A stretch of 16,117 nt of DNA from CALOBA01 sp942491465. GTDB lineage: Bacteria > Pseudomonadota > Gammaproteobacteria > Chromatiales > Chromatiaceae. The notes beneath the pieces were generated by a model. The model saw only the letters and a program-made list of their open reading frames with translations. It ran no database searches and was not told the origin of the DNA. The position numbers and the translations under genes are program-made. The stretch spans positions 1 to 16,117 of the forward strand of contig CALOBA010000020.1 of assembly GCA_942491465.1 (NCBI GenBank). The letters are read 5' to 3'. Below are positions 1 to 7,576 of the stretch, piece by piece. Numbering within the stretch: position 1 is the stretch's first letter; each line of letters opens with the position of its first letter.

Positions 1-1033
1 TGCCGGCGAGCCCGGCGGACCCGGAGGGCCTGCTGAGGGGGCTGCGCGAGCGCCGGGACAGGGCGCTGGGTCGGGGCGTGCCGCTGTTGCTGTTGAGCGC
101 CGACGCCGAGACCCAGCGCGAGCTGCAACGCCGCATGGCCGAGCGCCGCGACCGGCTCATCGCACCCGCGCCCGAGGTGCTGACCCGGCTGCTGCTGGAC
201 CCGGAGCCGGCCCAGGTGCTGGCACGGACCCTGGCGGGGCGCATCCCGCGCACCGAGCTCTCGCCCTACCAGACCGGCGGCGGGGTGCGCGACCCGCGCA
301 TGTTCTTCGGCCGCGCCGGGCTGCTGGACCACATGGTGAACCGCGACCCCGGCAATTACCTGATCGTCGGCGGTCGCCAAGTGGGCAAGTCCAGCCTGCT
401 GCAGGCGGTGGAGCGGGCGCTGGCGGGTTCTGCTCGGTTGCGGGCGGCCTATGTGCCCTGGGCGGCGGCGACCTGATCGGCCCCCTCGCCGCTGCCTTGG
501 GCCTGGCGGTCGGCGCCGACCTGGCCGCCATCGAGGCGCGGTTGCAGGCCGCGGGCACCGGGGAGCCCTCGGTGTACCTCATCGACGAGGCGGACGCCTT
601 CATCGCGGCGGACGCGGCGCGGGACTATGCGGTGCTCAAGCGCCTGCGGGCCCTGTCCGAGGCGCGGCTCGCCTTCTTCAGCTTCGCCGGTTACTGGACC
701 CTGTTCGAGCGCACGGCGCTGGACTTCCACTCGCCGCTGAAGAACTTCGGCGAGCTGATCTCGGTGGAGGAGCTGGAGTGGGACGCCTGCCTGGCCCTGG
801 TGCGCGAGCCCCTGGGCTGGCTCGGCCTGTCGCTGGCCTCCGATGCGCTGGCCGAGCGGCTGGTGCGCGCCTGCGGCCAGCGCGCCAACCTCATCGCCAT
901 GGCCTGTCACGGGCTCATCGCCGGCGTGCGCCCCGAGCAGCGCCGCATCGAGCCCGCCGACCTGGACGCGGCCCTGGCCGGCGACGCCATCCGCGACGAG
1001 CCGGATCAGACCCGAGCCACCGCGGAGGCCCCC
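1..1033 (+). pseudogene. AAA-type ATP-binding protein, 5'-truncated by the window edge and frameshifted
   Basis: The reading frame is open from the left edge (codons from position 3). It contains a Walker A motif, GGRQVGKS, at about 369-392, preceded by an FFGR motif typical of AAA ATPases of the STAND/ORC-like kind. This frame stops at 474-476. The protein clearly continues in the next frame, which gives GGGDLIGPLAAALGLAV and then a Walker B strand, VYLIDEAD, at about 572-595, followed by FAGYWTLFERTALDFHSPL. Restoring one C in the CCC run at 456-458 joins the two halves. The C-terminal ATPase-like sequence fades near IRDEP (about 1000), where a winged-helix region would often be expected, and the frame runs into the downstream Uma2 gene without a stop. 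The break could be a real mutation or a sequencing error. The natural substrate of this ATPase family is unknown to me. Confidence 0.7.
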
Positions 1034-1603
1034 ATGAACCTGCCAGCCCAAGTCCAGCCGCTGAGCGTTGCCGACTACCTGCAAGGAGAGCAACACAGCG
1101 ATGTCCGCCACGAGTATGTCGCCGGCCAGGTGTTCGCCATGGCCGGGGCCGGCGAGGCCCATAACCGCATTGCCGGCAATCTGTTCTTTCATCTGCGCGC
1201 GGCCACCCGCGGCACCCCCTGCGGCGTCTTCATCAGCGATATGAAGGTGCGCGTGGCGGCCCACGACGCCTTCTATTATCCCGACGTGGTCCTGGGCTGC
1301 GACCCCGCGGATAACGCATCGCTGTACAAGTCCGCCCCCTGCCTGATCGGCGAGGTGCTCTCCCCGTCCACCGAGGTCATCGATCGCCGGGAAAAGCTGC
1401 TCGCCTATCGCGCCCTGGCGTCGCTGCGCTACTACCTGCTGGTGTCCCAAGACCGCCGGCTGGTCGAGGTCTACCGTCGCGAGCCCCAGGTCGGCTGGTG
1501 CTACCAGGTCATGGAGGCGCCGGACGGCGCATTGGCGTTCGACTGCGGCGGGCTGGACATTCGCTTCCGGCTTGCGGACCTGTATGAGGATGTTGCGCTT
1601 TAA
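1034..1603 (+). CDS. Uma2 family (DUF820) putative restriction-endonuclease-like protein
   Basis: This 189-residue protein has the usual length of the Uma2/DUF820 family, which has a PD-(D/E)xK nuclease-like fold and is abundant in cyanobacteria and purple bacteria; its biological role is poorly established. Visible signature residues are E27 (HEYVAGQVFAM), D84 (YYPDVVL), E107 (GEVLSPSTEVIDRR) and K121, all intact, so the nuclease core looks complete. The ATG at 1034 was chosen because a GGAGG ribosome binding site lies at 1024-1028 with a 5-nt gap, and because the family normally begins just before a (L/M)(S/T)xxx(Y/F)L segment. The upstream ATPase frame is continuous with it, so a fusion product is formally possible, but the strong internal site favours separate translation. 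Confidence 0.88.
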   Translation: MNLPAQVQPLSVADYLQGEQHSDVRHEYVAGQVFAMAGAGEAHNRIAGNLFFHLRAATRGTPCGVFISDMKVRVAAHDAFYYPDVVLGCDPADNASLYKSAPCLIGEVLSPSTEVIDRREKLLAYRALASLRYYLLVSQDRRLVEVYRREPQVGWCYQVMEAPDGALAFDCGGLDIRFRLADLYEDVAL

Positions 1604-2020
<417 letters not shown>

Positions 2021-2737
2021 ATGTTCCTAGAACCCTATCTGAGCGGCAACGAGCAAGCGCCGCGCGTCTCTGCGGCCCGGGGCAACGCCTTTGCAAAGGA
2101 CGTCGCCGGTGATTTCAATCCGCTCCACAACGCCGACAACCCGCGCTTCTGTGTGCCCGGCGACCTGTTGTTCGCGTTGGTGCTGACCCGGTTCGGCCTA
2201 AGCAATCGGATGCAGTTTCATTTCAGCGGCATGGTCGGCGCCGATGTCGCGCTCCAGATCGACAGCTCGGACGAGCAACTGGTGGTGCGCGGCGATGCCG
2301 GTAAGACCTGCCTCACCGTCACCCGCGCCGGCGCATCGACCAGGGACCCCGCGCTGATCGAGTCGTTGGTGCGCCGCTATGTGGCCTTCTCCGGCCACAA
2401 CTTTCCCCACATCCTGGTGCCGCTGATGGAACGCCACGGCGTGATGATCAACACCGATCGGCCCCTGGTCATCTACGAGCGCATGTCCTTCGATCTGTCC
2501 CATCTGGACCGCCCCCTGGATGGCATCCACCTCGTCGACAGCACGCTCGATGTCTCCGGGCGGCGCGGCGATGCGCGGCTGAGCTTCGACCTGACCGCCA
2601 ACGGTGAGCGCATCGGGCAAGGCACCAAGAAGCTGTTGCTCAGCGGTCTGCGACCGCTGGACCAAGCTGCCCTGGACGGCCTGGTCGCTCGCTACAACGG
2701 CTGGGCGGCGGCGCACCAGGGCGAAGCCGGTGGCTGA
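2021..2737 (+). CDS. DUF3581 family protein, hotdog/MaoC-like
   Basis: The 238-residue product matches the gammaproteobacterial DUF3581 family in overall pattern: an N-terminal MFLEPYLS, then GDFNPLHNAD (residues 30-39), RFCVPGDLLFALVL and MQFHFSGMVGADV. The D-x-N-P-x-H pattern (D31, N33, P34, H36) resembles the active-site motif of MaoC-type (R)-specific enoyl hydratases, suggesting a hotdog-fold acyl-thioester enzyme or binding protein; that function is an inference. No signal peptide or membrane helix is visible, so it is probably cytosolic. The frame is open further upstream, but the ATG at 2021 is where family-like sequence begins. No strong Shine-Dalgarno sequence precedes it. It has no close co-directional partner. 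Confidence 0.85.
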   Translation: MFLEPYLSGNEQAPRVSAARGNAFAKDVAGDFNPLHNADNPRFCVPGDLLFALVLTRFGLSNRMQFHFSGMVGADVALQIDSSDEQLVVRGDAGKTCLTVTRAGASTRDPALIESLVRRYVAFSGHNFPHILVPLMERHGVMINTDRPLVIYERMSFDLSHLDRPLDGIHLVDSTLDVSGRRGDARLSFDLTANGERIGQGTKKLLLSGLRPLDQAALDGLVARYNGWAAAHQGEAGG

Positions 2738-3152
2738 TGCAGGGGGGGGTTGTCCACAGCTCGCGGGCGTGTTCGGTGATCTGCGTCTAGGAGCCGGGCT
2801 GGCCCGATTGGCGGGCATTTACCGTGCCCTTGTACCTCGGCAAGCATGGCACCTCGGACTGCCCGTACTCGTGCGCTACGCCGCCGCGACCCCGGACCCA
2901 GGGCGTCGCGAGGACGCGATCAAGGCACTGCAGTCGATCGGCGGCCCGCAGCTCAAACCGAGCCTCGAGGCCGAGCACGCCTGGCAGCCGGGATGTCCTG
3001 GCCCGGCGAGTTGGAAAACCCGTACACAGCAGCACCTTGACGGACAAAAGCCCGCGAATCAGTCGTCCCCGGACCAGGAGCTTGGCCGGATGCGCTCGCG
3101 GGTGCGATGCACGATGACCGCGGGGCTGGGGGCGGGGCTTTCCGTCGCCATG
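2738..3152. other. Intergenic stretch, possibly containing degraded coding sequence
   Basis: This lies between the convergent ends of the DUF3581 gene (plus) and the exchanger gene (minus). A run of eight G residues sits at 2742-2749. The plus frame around 2815-2995 reads like ordinary protein (for example DAIKALQSIGGPQLKPSLEA) but has no start or recognisable family, so it may be a decayed gene end. No terminator hairpin was recognised. Confidence 0.5.
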
Positions 3153-4169
3153 TCAGCGCAGGACGTAGCTCAGCCAGGCGTTGACGCCGAACAGGCCGAA
3201 CAGCAGCAGGCTGACCCAGCCGCCGATGCGCAGTACGCGCTGCTGCGGTCGCAGGTAGAGGGCGACGACGACGATCCCGGTCATGGTTATGGCGGTGATG
3301 GCGGACACCAGATGGGTCGGCGAGATGGCGGCCAGCAGCGGGCCCTCGGCGTAGAACAGGTCGTCGATGCCCAGCACCAGCATGTTGAACAGGTTGCTGC
3401 CGAAGATGTTGCCGATCGCCAGGTTGATGGCGCCGATGCGCAGCGCGGCCAAGGTGACCACCAGCTCGGGGATGGAGGTGCTCGCGGCGGTGAACATGGT
3501 GCCGGTGAAGGATTGCTCCCAGCCCATGGCCGAGGACAGGTCTTCGGAGACGTACGGGAGCCAGATGCCGGCGGCGATGACGACCGCGGCGGCGAGGGCG
3601 TAGCGAACGCCCACCGAGCGCAGCGACAGGTGTGCCAGCCGGTGGGGTTGCTGATCGATAAAGGCCTCGACCTCATCCTCCTGGAAGTGATGCAGGGTAT
3701 GGATGGCGACCAGATAGAACAGGATCAGCAGCGGCGTGGTCCAGCCGATATGCAGGATCAGCCCGCCGTGTCCGCCCTGGGCCGCGATCAGGCCGATGCC
3801 GGCCGTACCCATCAGCAGGATGCCGAGCCCCCCCGAGAGCACGTGTTCGCGCTTGGCCAACGACAGCACCGGTCGGTTGCGCGTGAACAGGTCCAGGATG
3901 GCCAGGATGAGGAGGTTGTAGACACAGCTGCCCAAGGCGTCGCCGGCGGCGATGTCCGGCAGCAGGGCCACGGCGGAGGCGGTGATGCCGGCGGCCAGCT
4001 CCGGCAGCGAGGTGACGGTGGCGATGAGGATCAGCCCGACCCAGGTGCCGCCCATGCCGGTCTTGTCGGCGATGGCATCGCCGTAGTCGGTCAACTTGAC
4101 GCCGGCAATACCGATCACTACAACGCAGGCGGCAAACTGCAGCCAGACCTGGATAACGGCTTCGTTCAT
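3153..4169 (-). CDS. CaCA-family sodium/calcium exchanger-like membrane protein
   Basis: This 338-residue, very hydrophobic protein has about ten predicted membrane segments and the two inverted alpha-repeats of the Ca2+:cation antiporter family. The first repeat contains GLILIATVTSLPEL followed by GDALGSCVYNLLIL; the second contains FTAASTSIPELVVTLAA followed by GNIFGSNLFNMLVLG. The acidic residues in the two SLPEL/SIPEL motifs are the ion ligands in this family. A charged cytoplasmic linker (HHFQEDEVEAFIDQQP) separates the halves, as in YrbG-like exchangers. It probably moves Ca2+ or another cation across the inner membrane in exchange for Na+ or H+; the exact ion cannot be read from sequence. 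The ATG at 4169 is the natural start but has only a weak AAGAAA-like ribosome site. It follows the large minus-strand gene by 189 bp, with a palindromic element between. Confidence 0.9.
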   Translation of the reverse strand: MNEAVIQVWLQFAACVVVIGIAGVKLTDYGDAIADKTGMGGTWVGLILIATVTSLPELAAGITASAVALLPDIAAGDALGSCVYNLLILAILDLFTRNRPVLSLAKREHVLSGGLGILLMGTAGIGLIAAQGGHGGLILHIGWTTPLLILFYLVAIHTLHHFQEDEVEAFIDQQPHRLAHLSLRSVGVRYALAAAVVIAAGIWLPYVSEDLSSAMGWEQSFTGTMFTAASTSIPELVVTLAALRIGAINLAIGNIFGSNLFNMLVLGIDDLFYAEGPLLAAISPTHLVSAITAITMTGIVVVALYLRPQQRVLRIGGWVSLLLFGLFGVNAWLSYVLR

Positions 4170-4186
4170 GGGTATTTCTTAGGATC

Positions 4187-4275
4187 GATTCAAAAACAAG
4201 TGGTGCAGACGCCCGCTCGCTGAGCCTTTGGATTGGCCGTTTCGCCGTTGCGTCTGCACCACTTGTTTCTGAACC
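4187..4275. repeat. 25-bp inverted repeat with 39-nt spacer (palindromic or MITE-like element)
   Basis: The arms 4187-4211 and 4251-4275 are reverse complements with two mismatches; the inner 18 bp (4194-4211 and 4251-4268, starting AAACAAGTGGTGCAGACG) are perfect. A CTTAGG direct repeat lies just outside (4178-4183 and 4280-4285). It sits between two co-directional minus-strand genes. It could be a miniature inverted-repeat element, a dispersed palindromic repeat, or a large transcription-attenuating hairpin. There is no T-run of the kind expected for a simple terminator. Confidence 0.85.
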
Positions 4276-4358
4276 TTGACTTAGGCGTATCTGGTGGGCG
4301 CGGCGGTGGCCGCGCCTATGGGCGGCTTGCGGGTGCTTGTAGCGGGCGTGCAGCGGTC

Positions 4359-6206
4359 TCAGGCCGCGGACTCGCTGTCGGCCCCGGTGGGGAGCTCTTG
4401 GACATCGTCCTCGGCACGGGGCTCCGGGTAGGCCGGCGGCTTGTCCGGCAGTGCCGGCGCATCGACCTGGAACCAGTAGAACTCCGCGGTGACGTCCTGC
4501 GCCTCGCCGAGCTTGCCCAGGGTGACGCGGCGTCCGGTCTGAATGCCCACCGGGGTGTTCTCCCAGAAGCCCTCCTGGGGTGGGGTGATGACGTTCCAGC
4601 CACGCGTCGGGTGATGGATCAGCAGCGACGCCAGCGGCTTGCCGATGACCTTGATCTTGCCCTTCTCGGCGTGCTGCTGCGGCGAGCGCCGATACAGCTT
4701 CACCGGCGAGGCATAGTTCGCCAGGTATTCCACGTCGATGACGACGACGCCCGGCACCGGCCGAAAGATGCGGTTGACCTTGCCGATGCGGGGCTTGAAG
4801 ACCTCGGTGACGCCGAAGCCGTAGGCGAGCAGGTTGCCGATGAACAACCGGTTGGTGAAGCGGGTCTCCTGGGTCTTGATCCGCATCCGCTCTTCGGTCT
4901 CGTAGAGGACATACCAGAGACTCTCGACGGTGGCGGAATCGTCTTCACCGATGACCGCCGAGCGCTGGGCGAAGATGTTCGACAGCTGCCGTGACTGCTG
5001 GGCCCGCTCATGGGGCGTGAAGATGGCGATCAGATGGGCGCGCACCTCGTCATAGCCGGTGTAGATGCGCAGATCGCGATGGCGCTGGCGGGCGCTGCTG
5101 AGGTCGCCCCACTGCGATGGGGCGCTGATGTTTCGGTAGAGGAGATAGCCGATGGCGGTCTGCAGGACCGGCTCGCACTGGCGCAGCCGCGCCGGCATGG
5201 CGAACTGGTTGCGGTCGGCGCGGGCCTTGGCCAGCTCTGCATAGTCGAGCCGGATCGAGTCGGCCAGTATCTTGTAGTCGATGAGCATGGTCGGTCCGAG
5301 ATCGCCGTCCAACACGCGCTCATCCGGCGGCGTTTCCTGATAACAGCGCGCGACCAGGCAGTCCTTGCGCCCGACGATGCCTTCCGGGGGTATGTCGACC
5401 ACGCTGATGCCCTGATCCACGGACCCGCAGTAGTGGTAGATGTACCACTGCGCCTGCTCGGGCCAAGCCGAGTAGTCGAGGATGTGGAAGGCCTGCAGCG
5501 CCGAGAACAGGTCGAGCAGGGATGCGTTGCGCCGGTCGCCCAGGGCATTGCTGCGCACGGCCAGGGTCATCATCGGCAGGTCCACGGGCTCGTAGGCGCG
5601 CATGATCGTGAACACCGTGTTCGCGATCTGCCAGGAGGCCGGCGGCAACGGCATGTAGCGCAGCCCGCGAATGCGATGCTCGAGCCGGATCAGCTCCAGG
5701 ATACGGCTGGCGGCATGATAGATGCGCTCGCGCGAGCGCGCGTAGCCGAAGCGACTGCGTTTGTAGTCGTCTTGGAAGACCTGCTGCTGTCCTTCCACCA
5801 GCGCGGCGACCGTGCGCTCGCAGCGGTCGAGCATCTCGCGGCGCCCTTCCGCCTCCGGGATGCCGCCGACCTCGGCTGCAATCTCCGCCAGCTTGGGGGC
5901 GACCTCGAAGTAGAAGACCTGCGCGAGCAACTCATTGAGCCGATGGCGCTTCGGGGTCTTGAGCGGATAGCGATTGATGGCACGACTGATGGACAGCAGT
6001 GCATCCATATACGCCTTCGGCGTCGAGCGGCTGCCCTTCAGCCGTTCGGTCAGCTTGGCCTCGGTGAGGGGCGGCTTCTTGCCGCCACGGGTCTTCGGCA
6101 GGAGTTGGAATCGCAGCTCAATGTCCCGATCGGGCAGGTCAAGCCCGAAGTAGCGCCTGATAGCTGCCGTCCAGCGGCGAATGAGCGGTGCGTCGTTGAT
6201 GGCCAT
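4359..6206 (-). CDS. Unrecognised 615-residue cytosolic protein
   Basis: I do not recognise this family. The product is soluble in character, with no signal peptide or membrane helix. The N-terminal 200 residues are rich in basic and helical sequence (IRRWTAAIRRYFGLDLP near the start). A middle part has IMRAYEPVDLPMMTLAVRSN and YIYHYCGSVDQGISV. The C-terminal part looks beta-rich (VFKPRIGKVNRIFRPVPG, YASPVKLYRRSP) and ends in an acidic, disordered-looking tail (ESAA terminus). The layout, a helical region followed by a beta domain, made me consider a PilZ-type c-di-GMP receptor, but the RxxxR and D/NxSxxG motifs are not evident. The ATG at 6206 was preferred over an in-frame start 114 bp upstream because GGAG precedes it with an 8-nt gap and the upstream extension has low-complexity, non-protein character. 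Codon usage matches neighbouring genes, so it is very likely a real gene. Confidence 0.8.
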   Translation of the reverse strand: MAINDAPLIRRWTAAIRRYFGLDLPDRDIELRFQLLPKTRGGKKPPLTEAKLTERLKGSRSTPKAYMDALLSISRAINRYPLKTPKRHRLNELLAQVFYFEVAPKLAEIAAEVGGIPEAEGRREMLDRCERTVAALVEGQQQVFQDDYKRSRFGYARSRERIYHAASRILELIRLEHRIRGLRYMPLPPASWQIANTVFTIMRAYEPVDLPMMTLAVRSNALGDRRNASLLDLFSALQAFHILDYSAWPEQAQWYIYHYCGSVDQGISVVDIPPEGIVGRKDCLVARCYQETPPDERVLDGDLGPTMLIDYKILADSIRLDYAELAKARADRNQFAMPARLRQCEPVLQTAIGYLLYRNISAPSQWGDLSSARQRHRDLRIYTGYDEVRAHLIAIFTPHERAQQSRQLSNIFAQRSAVIGEDDSATVESLWYVLYETEERMRIKTQETRFTNRLFIGNLLAYGFGVTEVFKPRIGKVNRIFRPVPGVVVIDVEYLANYASPVKLYRRSPQQHAEKGKIKVIGKPLASLLIHHPTRGWNVITPPQEGFWENTPVGIQTGRRVTLGKLGEAQDVTAEFYWFQVDAPALPDKPPAYPEPRAEDDVQELPTGADSESAA

Positions 6207-6435
6207 CGTTCGGGCTCCGGATGCAGTGACACGGGGTGGTATCCGTGGAAGAGCGAATATCCGGGACCTCGCGTCGCTGTCGCCCGTAATACCACCAGCC
6301 GGCGGCGGGGAAACGGGCAACTTCTGCGCGAAAGTCTACACCATTTGTCGGGACGTTCGGATGCTTCAATGCAACCGGGGCATTGCGCGGTAGCCACGCG
6401 CTGGGGGCGGTGGGCCGCAGCCACCGGAGAACGGA

Positions 6436-6462
6436 GCGCCCGGCCGGAATACGGCCGGGCGC
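6436..6462 (-). terminator. GC-rich terminator-like hairpin after the DsrC-like gene
   Basis: A perfect 11-bp stem (6436-6446 with 6452-6462) closes a 5-nt loop, seven bases beyond the stop codon of the minus-strand DsrC-like gene. There is no strong T-run after it, so termination efficiency is uncertain, but position and stability fit an intrinsic terminator. Confidence 0.6.
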
Positions 6463-6468
6463 GGCAGC

Positions 6469-6828
6469 CTATTGGACGCTGCCGTAGGACTTGTCGACGG
6501 CGCCGGCGGGCGCCTCGAGCCCGGCGAGGCGGCAGCCCTGGGCCACCGGTCCCCCGGGCAGGATCTCATACAGGTGCTTGAGGCCGCCTTGGGCGTGGAA
6601 GCGCTCATCGAGGGCGTCGTGCAGCAGGCGGATGTTGGGCTGCTCGTGCGCGTCGAAGAAGCCCTGCAGGGCACGGATCAACTCCCAATGATCGTCGCCG
6701 AGCGACAGCCCCTCGCCGCTCGCAGCGGCGGCGGCCTCATCCCGGCTCCATCCCGGTGGGGCGTGGGGGAAGTTCGGGTCATGCATCCGCGCGCCGGGGT
6801 TCATGATGTCGGCCATGGTCTCGGGCAT
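6469..6828 (-). CDS. TusE/DsrC/DsvC family sulfur-relay-like protein with one cysteine
   Basis: This 119-residue protein has the compact DsrC/TusE architecture: a helical core with GDDHWELIRALQGFFD and the conserved C-terminal arm GCRLAGLEAPAGAVDKSYG. DsrC proteins carry two arm cysteines eleven residues apart, and TusE keeps only the C-terminal one. Here the upstream position is Cys99, the only cysteine in the protein, and the downstream position is Ala110; an eight-residue tail follows. It therefore cannot form the intramolecular disulfide of true DsrC or act as TusE does, and is better seen as a DsrC-like paralogue with a regulatory or alternative persulfide role (inference). The start is supported by AGGAG with an 8-nt gap. 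A sigma70-like promoter lies upstream and a GC-rich hairpin lies after the stop. Confidence 0.88.
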   Translation of the reverse strand: MPETMADIMNPGARMHDPNFPHAPPGWSRDEAAAAASGEGLSLGDDHWELIRALQGFFDAHEQPNIRLLHDALDERFHAQGGLKHLYEILPGGPVAQGCRLAGLEAPAGAVDKSYGSVQ

Positions 6829-6871
6829 GCTTGGGTCTCCTCTTTATCCTCGATTGTTGGTGTGGGCGCAG

Positions 6872-6900
6872 TTGATACTGGAGCCGGGCGCCTACGTCAA
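6872..6900 (-). promoter_or_regulatory. Candidate sigma70-type promoter for the DsrC-like gene
   Basis: On the minus strand TTGACG (6900-6895) is followed by a 17-nt spacer and TATCAA (6877-6872), 44 bp before the start codon at 6828. The -35 matches five of six consensus bases and the -10 four of six. It lies in the short gap after the receiver gene, suggesting that the DsrC-like gene can be expressed independently. Confidence 0.5.
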
Positions 6901-6903
6901 CCC

Positions 6904-7482
6904 TTAGAGCAGCAGTCCGATCCCGACCCCCGCCAGGGTCAGGCCCAAGGCGGCCAGGAGCAGCCACAGGCCACGGCGGCTCGGCAGGCTGTCATGGCGC
7001 GGCAGCGCGGGTCGCCCGGCAGGTGCCGCCATGGACGTGGCGACGCCCGGCGCCTTGGCGCCTTGGTGCGCGGTCGGGTCCACAGCGGGGCCCGCGGCAG
7101 GGCTGGCTGCGCAGGCCTCGCGCAGCGCCGCGGCCAGGGCGGTGGGCAGCCGGTCCTTGCGCAGCACGGCAACGCCGCAATAACGGTTCAGGATGGCCGT
7201 CAGCGCCGGGTCGTCGCGGCCCGTGCAGAGGACAACCGGCAGTGCGCGCGTCGCCACGTTGGCGCGCAGCCGCTCCAGTACCTCGATGACCCCCATCCCC
7301 GGGAGTCGATCACCGAGCAGCAGCAGGTCGGGCAGGGCGTTGTTGGCAGGATCGAGCAGGTCGTGCAGTGCCGGCCCGGCACCCGCGCGGGTCTCCACGT
7401 CATGACCCTGTGCGCGCAAGGCCAGCCGCAGTCGATAGCGACTGGCGATATCGCCGTCGACCAGCAAGATTCGGTAGCTCAT
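6904..7482 (-). CDS. Degenerate response-regulator receiver protein with C-terminal membrane helix
   Basis: The 192-residue protein starts with a CheY-like receiver domain (residues 3-120): RILLVDGD with acidic-pocket residues D9 and D11, then PDLLLLGDRLPGM, then VVLCTGRDD (T87) and AVLRKD (K109). At the place of the phospho-accepting aspartate there is Gly57, with Asp58 one residue later, so ordinary phosphorylation is doubtful. A Pro/Ala-rich linker follows (about 121-165), and the protein ends in one strongly hydrophobic helix (LWLLLAALGLTLAGVGIGLLL) with a basic flank before it, predicting a tail-anchored inner-membrane protein with a cytosolic receiver. No DNA-binding or enzymatic output domain is present. 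The ATG at 7482 was chosen because the receiver fold begins there; the open frame upstream lacks protein character. It is divergent from the phosphogluconolactonase gene and lies upstream of the DsrC-like gene on the same strand. Confidence 0.82.
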   Translation of the reverse strand: MSYRILLVDGDIASRYRLRLALRAQGHDVETRAGAGPALHDLLDPANNALPDLLLLGDRLPGMGVIEVLERLRANVATRALPVVLCTGRDDPALTAILNRYCGVAVLRKDRLPTALAAALREACAASPAAGPAVDPTAHQGAKAPGVATSMAAPAGRPALPRHDSLPSRRGLWLLLAALGLTLAGVGIGLLL

Positions 7483-7576
7483 GTAACAGCGGACTCGTAC
7501 ACTGGCGCGCTGTCGACAACGACCGGCGCGCGCCCATTCGGGCCGGCGATAGTACGCAACCAGGGGGCAAACATCC

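Noticed and set aside
2750..2758. TTGTCCACA, one mismatch from a DnaA box
   Set aside because: A single near-match with no cluster, AT-rich region or dnaA/dnaN neighbours, so no reason to propose an origin.
4359..6206. PilZ c-di-GMP receptor assignment for the 615-residue protein
   Set aside because: The RxxxR and D/NxSxxG ligand motifs could not be found, so only a vague resemblance remains.
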